Positions 35,860-45,869 of a stretch of DNA of 64,000 nucleotides are shown in pieces (the first letter of the stretch is position 1; the number at the start of each line of letters is the position of its first letter). Below the pieces are notes generated by a model, which was not told the origin of the DNA, ran no database searches, and saw only the letters and a program-made list of their open reading frames with translations. The stretch is from NCBI GenBank assembly GCA_917880885.1, contig OU862908.1:52659819-52723818 (forward strand). The letters are read 5' to 3'. A program made the position numbers and the translations under genes. This stretch comes from Limnephilus marmoratus (lineage: Eukaryota > Arthropoda > Insecta > Trichoptera > Limnephilidae).

Positions 35860-38800
35860 TTAATTTTAAATTAGAAAACGGTAAAAAAATCAATATTTTA
35901 AAAAGCATATCTAATTATAAATTATGTTAAGAAAAAGTTTAACTAACATGTCAATGGCATGCGCAATAATATGAACACGTCTTTTCGAATTTTGTTATGC
36001 TAACATAACAGAAAAAGTGTTATTAGGAGGTTATGTAAACAATTTAGTATTAAAACCGCAACTAAATAAATGTAATGTTGGCTAAAAAATCCTAATTTTT
36101 AATGATTCATGTCAAAAGCCTGGTTGAGAAAGTGTCTGCAAGTACGTGCAGTGCATAATATATGATTGAAAAAAATCTGTAGGTTCAAGAATGATTTGTG
36201 GAAGAAAATATGTAAGGAAAAAAAAACTGAAAAATTAGCCTCCAATATGATGGGATGGTCGGACGCTCTGTGGGGAACCCGCTTGCACAGCGCGGAGGTA
36301 AACTGTGCGACCTAAAGTTTAAGTTTAGACTTACGGATTTCAATACTTCATTTGTGTGAAAGCACTATGAAACCAAACAATCTAAAGAACAATTTCAGGG
36401 CAGAATTGCACACATCATGTCACATAACTATTGTTATATGCTGCACATCACTAATGATTAATGATGAACTACTTCTTATAATAATTGTCGTCTATGGTCC
36501 CTCTCGAAGCAATGGTGTAAACACCTATTAAATAAAAGTCTTTATTATAAAATAACAAAGTGTTTTCTATTACACATCCATATGAAATATACAAGAAAAC
36601 CATAAAAAATACCAATTAAGTACCTACTCTTTGATTCGGAAATTCATAAAAATCAGAGCACGTCAATAATATAGTGAATCAGTTTACCACACGGTACTAA
36701 TGGTGGGCATTTCTTGTCGCGTTTTGTCCTCATCATATTCTTGGCGCGTCAGTTTAGTAATATTCGCAGAAGCGGGATCAATTTCCAATTATTGAAATCA
36801 AAGGATCAATTCCGAACACACTAAACGATCTAATTCCAAATTTCTTGATAATAGTAACCACATTGTAACTCACAGCCATAGAGCACAAAATATAATAAGC
36901 ATAACAATAAGTGTTGTCCGTAACACGACATAGTTATTACCGTAAAACACTTTTCGGCATGAGGCCATTGTATTTTTGGCGCAGAACTTATCAAATTCTA
37001 CAACGCCTATAATTATGCAAATGAGGATGTCATCGTACCTCGGTACCTGTGGTCTTGTTCACGGCGTTAACCTTTGTTGTTCGGTCTGCAGGAATTCTTG
37101 GAGTAATGCTCCAAAATACACCAGCGTGCCCACTCGATTCAACGCACAACCGTGCGCACCCGAGCTCACCACCGTGACGTGTCCGGAGGTAGGTAATTAG
37201 AATTAATTAAAATGTTGATCATTTTTGGTATATTCAAGCATTACGCTTGTCTTACAAGTTCACGCATTTTTTTCCTTCCTTACTTCCTACAACTGTTTAA
37301 TAAAATTTATCTTTACAACGTAGGTGTGAAATAATGAGTAAGGAGTAATGCTTCTCATATTAGATACATGGACGAAGTTTTCCAAAAGTATCCAACTTTA
37401 GGAAGATGTATTGAGCTATACGATTGTCTACATTTTATGGAAAAGAATAATTAAAAAAAATATGTTTGGGATAGTTAACGCGATTTTGAATCTCGTTTGT
37501 AATAACGCAATTGTATTGTGTTTTTGATTCCACCTCCAGGTTGGTAATAATAAGCACCCGGGGAATAACTCAAAAACGAGAGGGAGAGGGGAGCGGTTTG
37601 AATATTTGGTTTAAGTGTATTAAATCAGTTTATTAACCAATAAAATAAAATATTTTACGTAAGTTGAAAAACCAACTATTAATATTTATTAGGTTTAATA
37701 TTTTAATAGTGGTACAATTGTGCCACTACTTTCGCTTGAGTTTAAGCCGCCGCTACCCGAGTTTCTACGGATTTCTTATAAACCCGAATTTCTACCGATT
37801 TCTTACATATTATCTCCCTTAAAAACTTTAAGTTTTAAAGCTCTTAAAAATATATATGTTATTCTTGAAGATAATATCTAGACATTTCCCGTGCCGAAAC
37901 GCAAATTATATAAAGTTTCCTCGATAGAAAAAAATAACACGTTTTTTCAGTTATTTTACAAGTTATGTATGAAAACATTCACAGTGTTTCTATAAATGCT
38001 GTTTAGGACAACCCCTCAAGATTTTTGTTCTATTTTAAACGAGTCGTGTTTTATTTAAATTTTCACAATTTTCGCATCGATTTTATCGCTTTAAATATTA
38101 GCGCGATCCTCTAACATTCGTAATTACACATCTCTCCAACTTCTTCTTTTTGAGCCCGGATACGGCGCCTTAAGTAAAACATTATAATTTAACAGTGACA
38201 TTTTCGCTTTTAAAGGTACTACAATATTTTTAAGAATTATGCCGAGAATTATGTTTTTTTAAGAATTACGTTTTTTTCGAGGATAAAAAAGATATCCAGG
38301 AATATTTCTGCTAACTTAACTCAAAAATGCCATTTTTGGACTTGTGTCATTCTTATTCCCAAGTAATTATTTGTTTTTGTAAACTACACGAATCTTCATT
38401 GTGAATGGTTATAAAAAAAACGCCAAAGAACCTTGTTATATTTTGCTCCGTCAATATTTTGTCTGGGAAACTCGTCAAATAGGATATATCCAAATTTCAA
38501 TAGGATAATTTTGTTTGTACGACTTAGTGATTTTGAGGAATTTGAAACTGACTAACGTGCAATTTGAGACATTATAAACGTAATTAAGATGTAGCCAGGG
38601 CGACAACCCTTCGATGTTTCAATCCTTTTTTGTGACCAAAGGGTCGCAGCCTACCTGTGTCCGGGAGGTAACCGAACTTTAAAACTATCTGTCGAAATCA
38701 TCTTCTGGGATTTTCCTGAGGTGTTCAGATTTCAAGATAAGAAGTTAATAGATGCGGAAATCAAACCGAGCTCTATTACATAATAGTTAAATAAATATAG

Positions 38801-39727
38801 TAATATTTCCGTCTCCCTCTGGGGGGCGCAGAACTATGGGTGTCTCTATCACCTTCCCAACGTGTTTATGGCGAGATATGATATTGTTATTCCGAAACGC
38901 CATAAATTCTGACGAAATTATCGATTTTTACCATTTTTATTCGAATGCAAAGTGGATACGGAGATACCATTCGTAAGACGATACAGCCGTATCGCGTTAC
39001 TTGGCCATATTTTGTATTGCGGCCAACATTGTGACAAGGTGTCTCATACTGAAGTGTCGATAAAAACATTAGTTATGCATTAACCCTGACAGCTGATGGC
39101 TTTTGTGGCCCGGCTGGATAAATTCGGCCATCCGAGGTGTTTAGATTCCAATTGGAGGTGTAGCAATCGTATCTCTATGCGTGGCTGAGGTGAAATAAAA
39201 TAAAAATACGAGATAATAGGTGGCATAGGTGCCCGGAGTTTTAGGGACAAATCATTATGGTCGCTCGTGTGCTGGAATAAATGTTCACTTAATTTATTGT
39301 TTATATAGGAAAAGGTAAACTAATAAATTGGTTTGTGGTAGTGAAATATATTCATACATAAAAAAGAATGCTATCATCTGTTCGTTGTTTCATTGATTTA
39401 GGGTTCTAACGAGACCTGCGTTTTATTAATAATGAAATAATAAAAGCTTTTATGACGTTGAATTTGAAAGAAGTAGGTGGTGTTTTTGTACAATGTTATT
39501 TAACTCCATTAAAAAAAAAAACAATTCAGTAATATAATTTACTAATATTTATTAAAAAATTCTATATTTATGTTATAAAAAAACATACCTATTTTAATCC
39601 CTTTGTATCTACCTACATGGTATCAAAAAAGTCCTCACTTGATTTCCTAATGCAGTAAATTTCTTTGTAAATAAAAAAATAATTATAATAGCATAATTAT
39701 TCCGCGTTCTTGAAGAGAAAACTTTTC
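35860..39727. other. Intronic DNA without recognised features
   Basis: Nearly 4 kb of AT-rich intron with no bounded repeat, exon or RNA gene that I can support. The comparative lack of transposons here is notable against the rest of the intron. Confidence 0.45.
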
Positions 39728-40085
39728 CTCCAACCTCGGTAGTAGCGGTCGAGGGGTAAGGCTGTTAACTAGTAATCGGAAGGTCGCGGGTTAAAATCCC
39801 AGCGTGCACAAGTAAATTTCATTATACATTTAAAATAATATAAGCTACCTTTATTTGCGGCATCTTCCAGGCTCTCAGTATCGCCTTTGTGCTTTCAGAA
39901 TTGAAATGTTGCTAGAAATGGCTTTAGCCGTGTTTGGTGACCAGATCTGATTGACTAGATATTTACTTTCCCACCTTCTCTTCTCTTTCCCACTACCTTC
40001 AGTCTTACAACATACCCTAATTGGGGATGCCACAGTATCGCTGGCTCCAGGCGGTTGGGAGCAGTCGGGACTCTTGAGGATTGAA
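39728..40085 (+). mobile_element. tRNA-derived SINE family B, copy 2
   Basis: tRNA-like head GGTCGAGGGGTAAGGCTG, B-box-like GCGGGTTAAAATCCCAGC, then GTGCACAAGTAAAT. The body includes GGCTTTAGCCGTGTTTGGTG, a C/T-rich middle, and CTGGCTCCAGGCGGTTGGGA before GGGACTCTTGAGG. Full-length or nearly so. Copies at 26135 and 57538 are inverted. Confidence 0.75.
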
Positions 40086-40130
40086 TCGCAAAACTTTTTT
40101 TAATTCACATTAAAAAAGTATAGTATTATT

Positions 40131-40361
40131 CTCGTTATTTGTTTTTGGGGTGTTATGCCGTGTTGCGCTACCTCCTTCTTTAGCCAACGTTTCGGACATC
40201 GTTGCAGTGTCGATCATCGGGGCACATCCGGTAGATGTGTCGACACATCTACCGGATCTGCCGGATCTGCCCTGATGATGGACACTGCAACGATGTCCGA
40301 AACGTTGGCTAAAGAAGGAGATAGCGCAACACGGCATAACTCCCCAAAAACAAATAACGAA
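40131..40361. repeat. Foldback element (long palindrome), copy 1
   Basis: Two arms of about 90-100 bp pair almost perfectly. The left includes TTATGCCGTGTTGCGCTACC and TTTAGCCAACGTTTCGGACA; the right is their complement. The centre is a perfect 30-bp palindrome at 40227-40256 (half-site TCCGGTAGATGTGTC). The right arm holds CTGATGA, a GGACA/TGTCC hairpin and CGAAAC. Both strands give near-identical 75-94 residue frames, an effect of the palindrome rather than genes. Confidence 0.85.
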
Positions 40362-41463
40362 AATGCTTTTGGCCGTGAAAATCTTAAAACTTATTTAGTA
40401 TTATTCTGTTCAGAAAAGGTCAAACTCATGATGACATAAGACGCCATTTGCAAAAATGAGAACATCTTCCGATAGAGTAATGGACTTGCGCCACCTTGTA
40501 CGAGTATATATAACCGATTCGGATGGTACAATGCTTTCTTCCAGAAACAAGCAAGTGTACATAAAGCTAAAGTTTAATTTATTTTTAACATTAGGTATAT
40601 AATTTATTAGTTAGGTATTAAAAGTAAATCGGTGTATGATGAAACAAGGGGTGGCTTTTGTTATACCTACAGCAGTGAACGAATCGTTTATCTCAACAAG
40701 AGAAGTTTATCTCAATTTCGGAGATAATACATAAATATTATTTACGTACCTATCAAATCAATTTAAAAATGATTATCAGATAATGTGTGAATCGCGGCAA
40801 TAAAAAATATTTTGTTTCTAACGGCATTAATCGGAATTTATGTTCACACGGTTAACCCATTGATTATTCGACGACATATTTTTTTTACCATAATGTTTCT
40901 GTTTCTCAGAATATTATTATGAAAAGACTGAATTCTTATTTTATGTTGGCGTTATCAATGTTTCTCTTAATGTATGTTAATACGGCACTTTAATATCAAC
41001 CTGTGTCAATAGCCCTCACCCCAGGTGGTACACGTATCATTTCATTGGGTGCTTAACATTTTATACTTAATACGCTCGATATCGTATACACAATCACTAA
41101 AATAAGTCATAAAAAATCTTTATTCACGAATTATAATCGTCAAACGTGAACTTTTAATCACCAATGATATTAATTGAATTCCGCTTTTATTCAATTTTAA
41201 TTAAGCGCACCTAATCAGTGACACGGGTTATGAAAAACTCGATAAATTTGAAGACGTATTGATTACAATGCTTAATCATTATGTATTCGTGATAAAACGC
41301 TATTAATTACATACCTGAGGTATTTCAATAACATTCAACGGACCAAGAAATCTTTTTAACGCTTGAATGAAAAGTTTGTGTTGTTTTTCAGGAAAGTAGA
41401 CAACAATGCAAAATTCCTGGATGAATGGGGTGTAAAAAGAATTGTTATTATGTTCAGGCCTAC

Positions 41464-42560
41464 CTGTGGTCTCTAAGGTGATCTTGTCTCCTGAAGGCCT
41501 TCCCGCAGATGTCGCAAGAGTAGGGCCGCTCGTCCGTATGAGTGCGCTCGTGGATCAGAAGGTTGTAAGACTTGGTGAATTGACGGTTGCAAAACTTGCA
41601 GATGAACTGCTTCTTCGGTCGAGGAGTCCCCGCCACTGACTTTTGTCGGACGCCATTGCTGACTGGTTGTATCGCTGGAGGGCTGGGGAGAGGAGTCGTT
41701 TTGCTGAGGGTCGATGAAGATATTTGAGGCGGGGAAGCGGCGGCTGAAGAAGAACTTCCAGAAAGCTGCTGGTGGTACATAGCATTCATCAGTAGACTAG
41801 GGTAGCTCGTGTCAATCGGAGAGGTGGAGAGTCCGAAACTCGGCAATGTCTTTACTTGGTCTAAATGATTATCCAAAGAAAAATCATCATCATTATCTAA
41901 TAGGCCTAGGTCTTCCACAACTTCTTCGGAGAGATCAATGTCTTCGGCGGTAAGGGCAACGGATTCAGGAGTTGATACATGATCCGCAATGTGAGGCGAG
42001 AAGGGCCTGGAATGCGATTCTATTGTATCGGATTCTGATATTTTAGCACCTGAAGCGGCTAATTTGAGAATGTCATGTTTTCGGGGTGGTGAGGTAGCGA
42101 CGATGTTTGGGACAGGGGCAGCGAGTCGCTGAAGAGTCAAGTACGACTCCAGGGCTTGCAGGTTAAGTGCCGCGGCCGCTGCCGAAGCAGGTGGTAGTAG
42201 GGCGGCTCTTTGAAGAGAGCTGACCATCGCACTCTGCAGGGACAACACAACTCCTTGGAGAAGACTTTCTTGAAGTCGAACTGTCGCGTCCATTCCGCCA
42301 TCGTTCTTGCTATCGTTAACTTCCAAAGTGAGAACGGAGTTCATCTCTCCTTGGTTCTTGACGTCCTGGATCTGAAGGTTGTTCTTCAGCTTGATGATGG
42401 CACTCTCGAGCTGGTTGGCGGACTTCCTTGGCATGTCTTCCTGCATGACGGAGGAGCGGTTCATCTCTCGCATCACGTTCCCGGCTCCGCGGCCCGGGCT
42501 CCCATGGAGGGCCGTGAACTTCCCGGCGCACTTTATGGTGGTCGGTGATAAGAGAGGCAT
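41464..42560 (-). CDS. bowl: Odd-skipped family zinc-finger protein, exon 2 (N-terminus and fingers 1-2)
   Basis: Codons 1-365 plus two bases of codon 366. The start is the first ATG in frame. With exon 1 spliced on, an in-frame TAA lies upstream and no other ATG intervenes; the -3 base is T, a weak context. Residues 1-317 are low complexity. They include a helical Leu/Gln-rich block ([20 protein letters not shown], then [15 protein letters not shown], about 99-146), an acidic stretch with FSLDNHL at 227-233, and a Ser/Pro-rich segment (265-300). Finger 1 is [20 protein letters not shown] (about 319-341). Finger 2, [20 protein letters not shown], is completed in exon 3. The exon ends at donor CACAG|GTAGGC. 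In Drosophila, finger 1 of Bowl and Drumstick contacts Lines, which controls Bowl abundance (family knowledge). Total protein 494 residues, between fly Odd (shorter) and Bowl (longer). The paralogue call is tentative. Confidence 0.93.
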
Positions 42561-42615
42561 AAATCGTAATAAAATCCGAATAAAGCGACGCGCAACGCGA
42601 TATTGATTTAATGCT

Positions 42616-42803
42616 CTGAAAAGGGCAAACAGTTAACGATCGAGCGGGTGGCGGCAGATAAGTCGGACGGCCGTGTGTTTATGACCGGCTTGGGTTCAGT
42701 TGTAAATTAATCACACATCTGGGATACTTGCATCAATGTCATATAAAAAAGGATTTATGTCCCCGCCTTTATTCAAATATCAGATTGTTTTTAAATCACG
42801 TAC
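42616..42803 (-). other. Intron 1 of the Odd-family gene (5' UTR)
   Basis: A strong donor ATCGAG|GTACGT follows 42804. A strong acceptor GTTTGCCCTTTTCAG precedes exon 2, which begins at 42615. The length is 188 bp. Inferred from splice signals only; supported because the joined frame has an upstream in-frame stop and leaves the start codon unchanged. Confidence 0.7.
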
Positions 42804-43105
42804 CTCGATAGTTTTTCTTCACGATCACTACAAAAATATTAGCGTTTTCACTATTTATTAACAGTTTTTAATGTCAAAAGTCGGTTGAAGTTTCACATAA
42901 AAGTTATTATATTTTCACTGACGGACAGCTAACACCGTTTAATTTTAAAAAATAAACACTTCTGGATAGATGAACACTCGGTAAGGTTCCCGATAGAAGG
43001 CACAGGCAGGTTCGTTGGTTGGTTTGTTTGTTACGTTTCGTGGATTTGATGGTAGCGCTAGAAAAGCGGCGTACGTCCTGCGCGCAAGCGTGACGCCGGG
43101 TGACT
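42804..43105 (-). other. Exon 1 of the Odd-family gene, 5' UTR
   Basis: Predicted from the Inr/DPE promoter (A+1 at 43105) to the donor at 42804, 302 bases. It contains a single ATG, at 42898-42896, immediately followed by TGA: a minimal start-stop uORF. The first 70 bases are GC- and CpG-rich, unlike the surrounding DNA. Confidence 0.6.
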
Positions 43106-43107
43106 GA
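43073..43107 (-). promoter_or_regulatory. Inr + DPE core promoter of the Odd-family gene
   Basis: TCAGTC on the minus strand (43107-43102) matches the arthropod initiator TCAKTY with A+1 at 43105. GGACGT occupies +28 to +33 exactly (43078-43073), fitting the DPE consensus RGWYGT. No TATA box is seen 25-35 bases upstream; that stretch is GC-rich. TATA-less DPE promoters are frequent in insect developmental genes (established). A second TCAGT at 42922-42918 has no DPE. Confidence 0.75.
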
Positions 43108-43109
43108 GC

Positions 43110-44330
43110 GGCCGCAGTGCGCACGCGCCCCCCGCCAGCCGCCATTACACATTTTCAAATCGTTTCATATCCGTTCGAAATTCGAATGCAGCAATGAAAA
43201 TGCTGATTTTACAGCATCCATGGATCTTCTATAATTACCCGTGAAAGCCAAGTGGGATTGGAGATTATCTATGGTTAAGTTCATTTGGTACCGGTGGAAA
43301 TGTAGAATGTACCTACGTAGTACATAGACACATACACTGTGATGGATGGTTTATTGGAATAAATAGCGCCTCATGACGGAGCTTTTGTAATCTGCAAAAT
43401 AGTAAGAAGATTTAATTAAGGTACTACTTTATACAAAGTGTATCATGCTCGTACAGAGAGACTATAAGGGATGATTTTTCATAATCTCATAAACGCTGAA
43501 AAAAGGGAAAGATTAACCGTTTTATTTATTAATTTGTTTCCATGCCGGTTCCTACCCCCAATGTCTAGGCGTTACACGAGTGACGCTAACAACCTTAGTA
43601 AGTAAAAAAAGTTAAGCTAAAAGCCAAGCTCGCTGGAAATAAATAGCTTTTTTCCTTCGTAGTTTTTCGTTAGTAAATCACCCTCCGAATTTCATGGTAT
43701 TTGGGTGAATCAGGTTACCTCCTAAGATGTTAGGAATACCAGGATGACGAATGTATTTTTTCATGCTAAAACAGATGAAGATACATATTATGATGCACCT
43801 TTGTAAGTACGCAAAATATGATTAATGTTAATGTAGATATTTACTTACGTTCATAAATAAGTACCTACTAGTAAAATTATTAGTTACTCGTAAAGATATA
43901 ATGTTACCTAAGACTTTTCAAGTAAAAACAAAACATGTTTTAAGTGTTTCTAATAACAGAAGAACTGGATCTATATAAGTAGAGTCAGTTATAAAATATA
44001 TCCTTGCAGCCCATGATGACCTCACGCTGCTCATAAAACAATGACAGTAAAATATTTCCGTGAAGGCTTTTATTGTTGACTTCACAATTTATAGCAATTT
44101 TTATTCATTTATGCATATTCTTCGTTTATCATTATCTATTTGCTAAGGTTGAATATTTGAAAAGATTTTATATATATTTTTTCTATACTTACCTACATAA
44201 AATATGCCAGTTTATCTCATCTTACCTGCTTACTCCTCTTTGTGTTGCGAGGTAGGCTCCTGGCATCTCGGCTGTAATTAATTAAGAAAATATACTTTTA
44301 TTAACTTTTGCAGAAATTTTAATAGTACCT
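43110..44330. other. Upstream flank of the Odd-family gene
   Basis: The first 40 bases are GC-rich (CpG-containing); the rest is AT-rich. No repeat with defined ends or second gene was recognised. Proximal regulatory elements are likely but not identifiable by eye. Confidence 0.5.
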
Positions 44331-44334
44331 ACAT

Positions 44335-45015
44335 ATCTGTTAGCCCTGTACAAAACTTGTTTCATTTGACAGCCACTTCTGGTCTGGATGGATTCTCTTA
44401 TCTTATTTTCCAATCTGTGAGGCGGTATGGGCACCAACGCCCTGAGAACCATTTATTGGAAAACCAAAACCTCTGTCATAGGTCACCCCAAGTGTTTAGC
44501 TACGTTTAGTGACTTAGCAGGTTGCCCGGGTTCATGGGGTGAGGTTTGTCCAGGTCTTGACGGCTGATGCGTCCGCCCGCCTGTCGTGTGGCGGAGGCAG
44601 GATCGAGAGAGACTGGTTGAGGGAGGTCTTTAATCCTCTATAGCCGAAATCTCTCGACCCATCGCCTTGAACCACGGTTGGAGGGATGAATTCATATGTC
44701 CGTCACTACTGGACATACTGACCCCCAGATTCCTACCCACCCCTCATACCTATTTCCTTCCCAGAACTTTCTCTCCTTTTTTTCCTTAAAAAACCTTCCA
44801 CACAGCATCTCTTAAGATGACCTAGGCCCTGAGGGAAATTATTTTCCTCAGGGCCTCCTGTGTGGAACTAATGTAAAAAAAATCGAACAAATTGAAATAT
44901 TTAGATGACAGGCATCGCATTGGGGGAATGCTATCCCTTTTCTACCGGTATTTGAATGGAAGATGCTACGAGGAACTAGCATCACCGACCCCTTCGCCAC
45001 CGGGGCATAGTCAGA
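44335..45015 (+). pseudogene. Decayed Jockey/CR1-type LINE fragment hosting a family A copy
   Basis: Left piece 44340-44400 (TTAGCCCTGTACAAAACTTG, CCACTTCTGGTCTGGA, then GATTCTCTTATCTTA) matches the LLTLYKSQVRPTVEFGSHLW to DSPIL part of the LINE at 54.3 kb. The right piece (44915-45010: GGGGGAATGCTATCCC, TTCTACCGGTATT, ATGGAAGATGCTACGAGGAA) continues it with GMLSLFYRY and GRCYEELAS. A family A copy lies between. Older and more diverged than the other two copies. Confidence 0.75.
44425..44880 (+). mobile_element. Family A repeat, copy 5
   Basis: Nearly full length. GGCGGTATGGGCACC, GAACCATTTATTGGAAAACC, TTAGTGACTTAGCAGG, GAGACTGGTTGAGGGAGG and CCCCAGATTCCTACCCACCC lead to TTCCACACAGCATCTCTTAA. 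The intact hairpin follows (GGCCCTGAGG ... CCTCAGGGCC) with TGTGTGGAACTAATG and an A tail. It is inserted in an older LINE fragment. Confidence 0.85.
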
Positions 45016-45019
45016 ACTG

Positions 45020-45528
45020 AACCTTTAATCTTTGACTGAGCTGCGGATGAGCAGGCAATCTCGCATTTTGGCAGATTCGACTCATCAGTTTCTCGTCTTT
45101 ATGCAGAGATTTTTTTCTGTCTTTCAACCCACATTTTAACTGACTGTTACAGCGATAATAATAACAAGAAGTAGTTGGTTTCATGAAAGTGACTTTTTTT
45201 AAAAACATTTATGTCTCTATAGGGTAAATAAGATTCCATAAAATCAATTATTGCAAAAATTTTCTTAATAATTTTTATTGTATAAACGAGATAAAGAGTG
45301 ATGTGATAGTTTCCTTGCATATTCCCTAAATAAATGCAATGTTTTTTTCTATATTTAGGTTTTCCTACAATTTTTCGGCGTTCGGCCTAAAAAAATATGT
45401 GTTTTTTTTTCAACTCCTTTCATATTTGAAATTGAAATATTCCAAATTTATAAATTTTGAAATACATTTCACACAATAATAATAAGGAAATTTCACCTAG
45501 TTTCTAAAATATTTGTTTTTACGACATT
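45020..45528. other. Unassigned AT-rich DNA
   Basis: Nothing recognised. Confidence 0.5.
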
Positions 45529-45869
45529 TTTTTTTTACATCAGCTCCACACAGGAGGCCCTGAGGAAATAATTTCCCTCAGGGCCTATGTCATCTTTGGG
45601 GATGCTGTGTGGAGAGTTTTTTAAGGAAAGGAAGGAGAGGAGAGTTCTGGGAAGGAAAAGGGTTTAAGGGGTGGGTTGGAATCTGGGGTTCAGTATATCC
45701 TGGTCATCCGCCTCCAAGACCCAGACAAACCTCACCCCATGAACCCAGGCACCCCTGCTAAATCACCAAACGTAGCGAAGCATTTGGGTTGACCTATGGC
45801 ATTGGTGTTGGTTATCCAATATAGGTTCCGGGGCGGCTGTACCCATTCCCGCCTCACAAATTGACATCT
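45529..45869 (-). mobile_element. Family A repeat, copy 6
   Basis: Minus orientation. Poly(T) and CAGCTCCACACAGGAGGCCC, the hairpin (CTGAGGAAATAATTTCCCTCAG), the purine tract and then CAAGACCCAGACAAACCTCA to the 5' end CGCCTCACAAATTG. The middle segment (about 100 bp) is deleted. Confidence 0.85.

Larger units (their letters stand above)
13004..41463 (-). other. 28.5-kb intron 2 of the Odd-family gene
   Basis: Bounded by donor CACAG|GTAGGC (41464/41463) and acceptor TTCCTCAG|ATATAT (13004/13003) on the minus strand. The length is 28,460 bp. It splits finger 2 between its two histidines (phase 2). It carries most of the window's transposons, in both orientations. A near-perfect hairpin with an ATGCAAAT octamer lies at 13290-13320. 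The following parts hold nothing I can assign: 13330-14419, 15155-15920, 16060-17030, 18255-18630, 19095-20335, 21620-22250, 24270-26130, 26455-27040, 27845-28760, 29760-31040, 31400-32495, 35045-35420, 40365-41463. Large first or second introns in developmental regulators often contain enhancers, but none is identified here. Confidence 0.9.

Noticed and set aside
40110..40439. Near-identical 75-94 codon frames on both strands (CCAxSFFSQRFG...)
   Set aside because: A long palindrome necessarily yields the same peptide on both strands. The 57.8-kb copy preserves the DNA palindrome rather than a coding constraint.
42210..42548. Plus-strand frame antisense to exon 2
   Set aside because: It is a shadow of the Odd-family coding frame, with no domain or context of its own.
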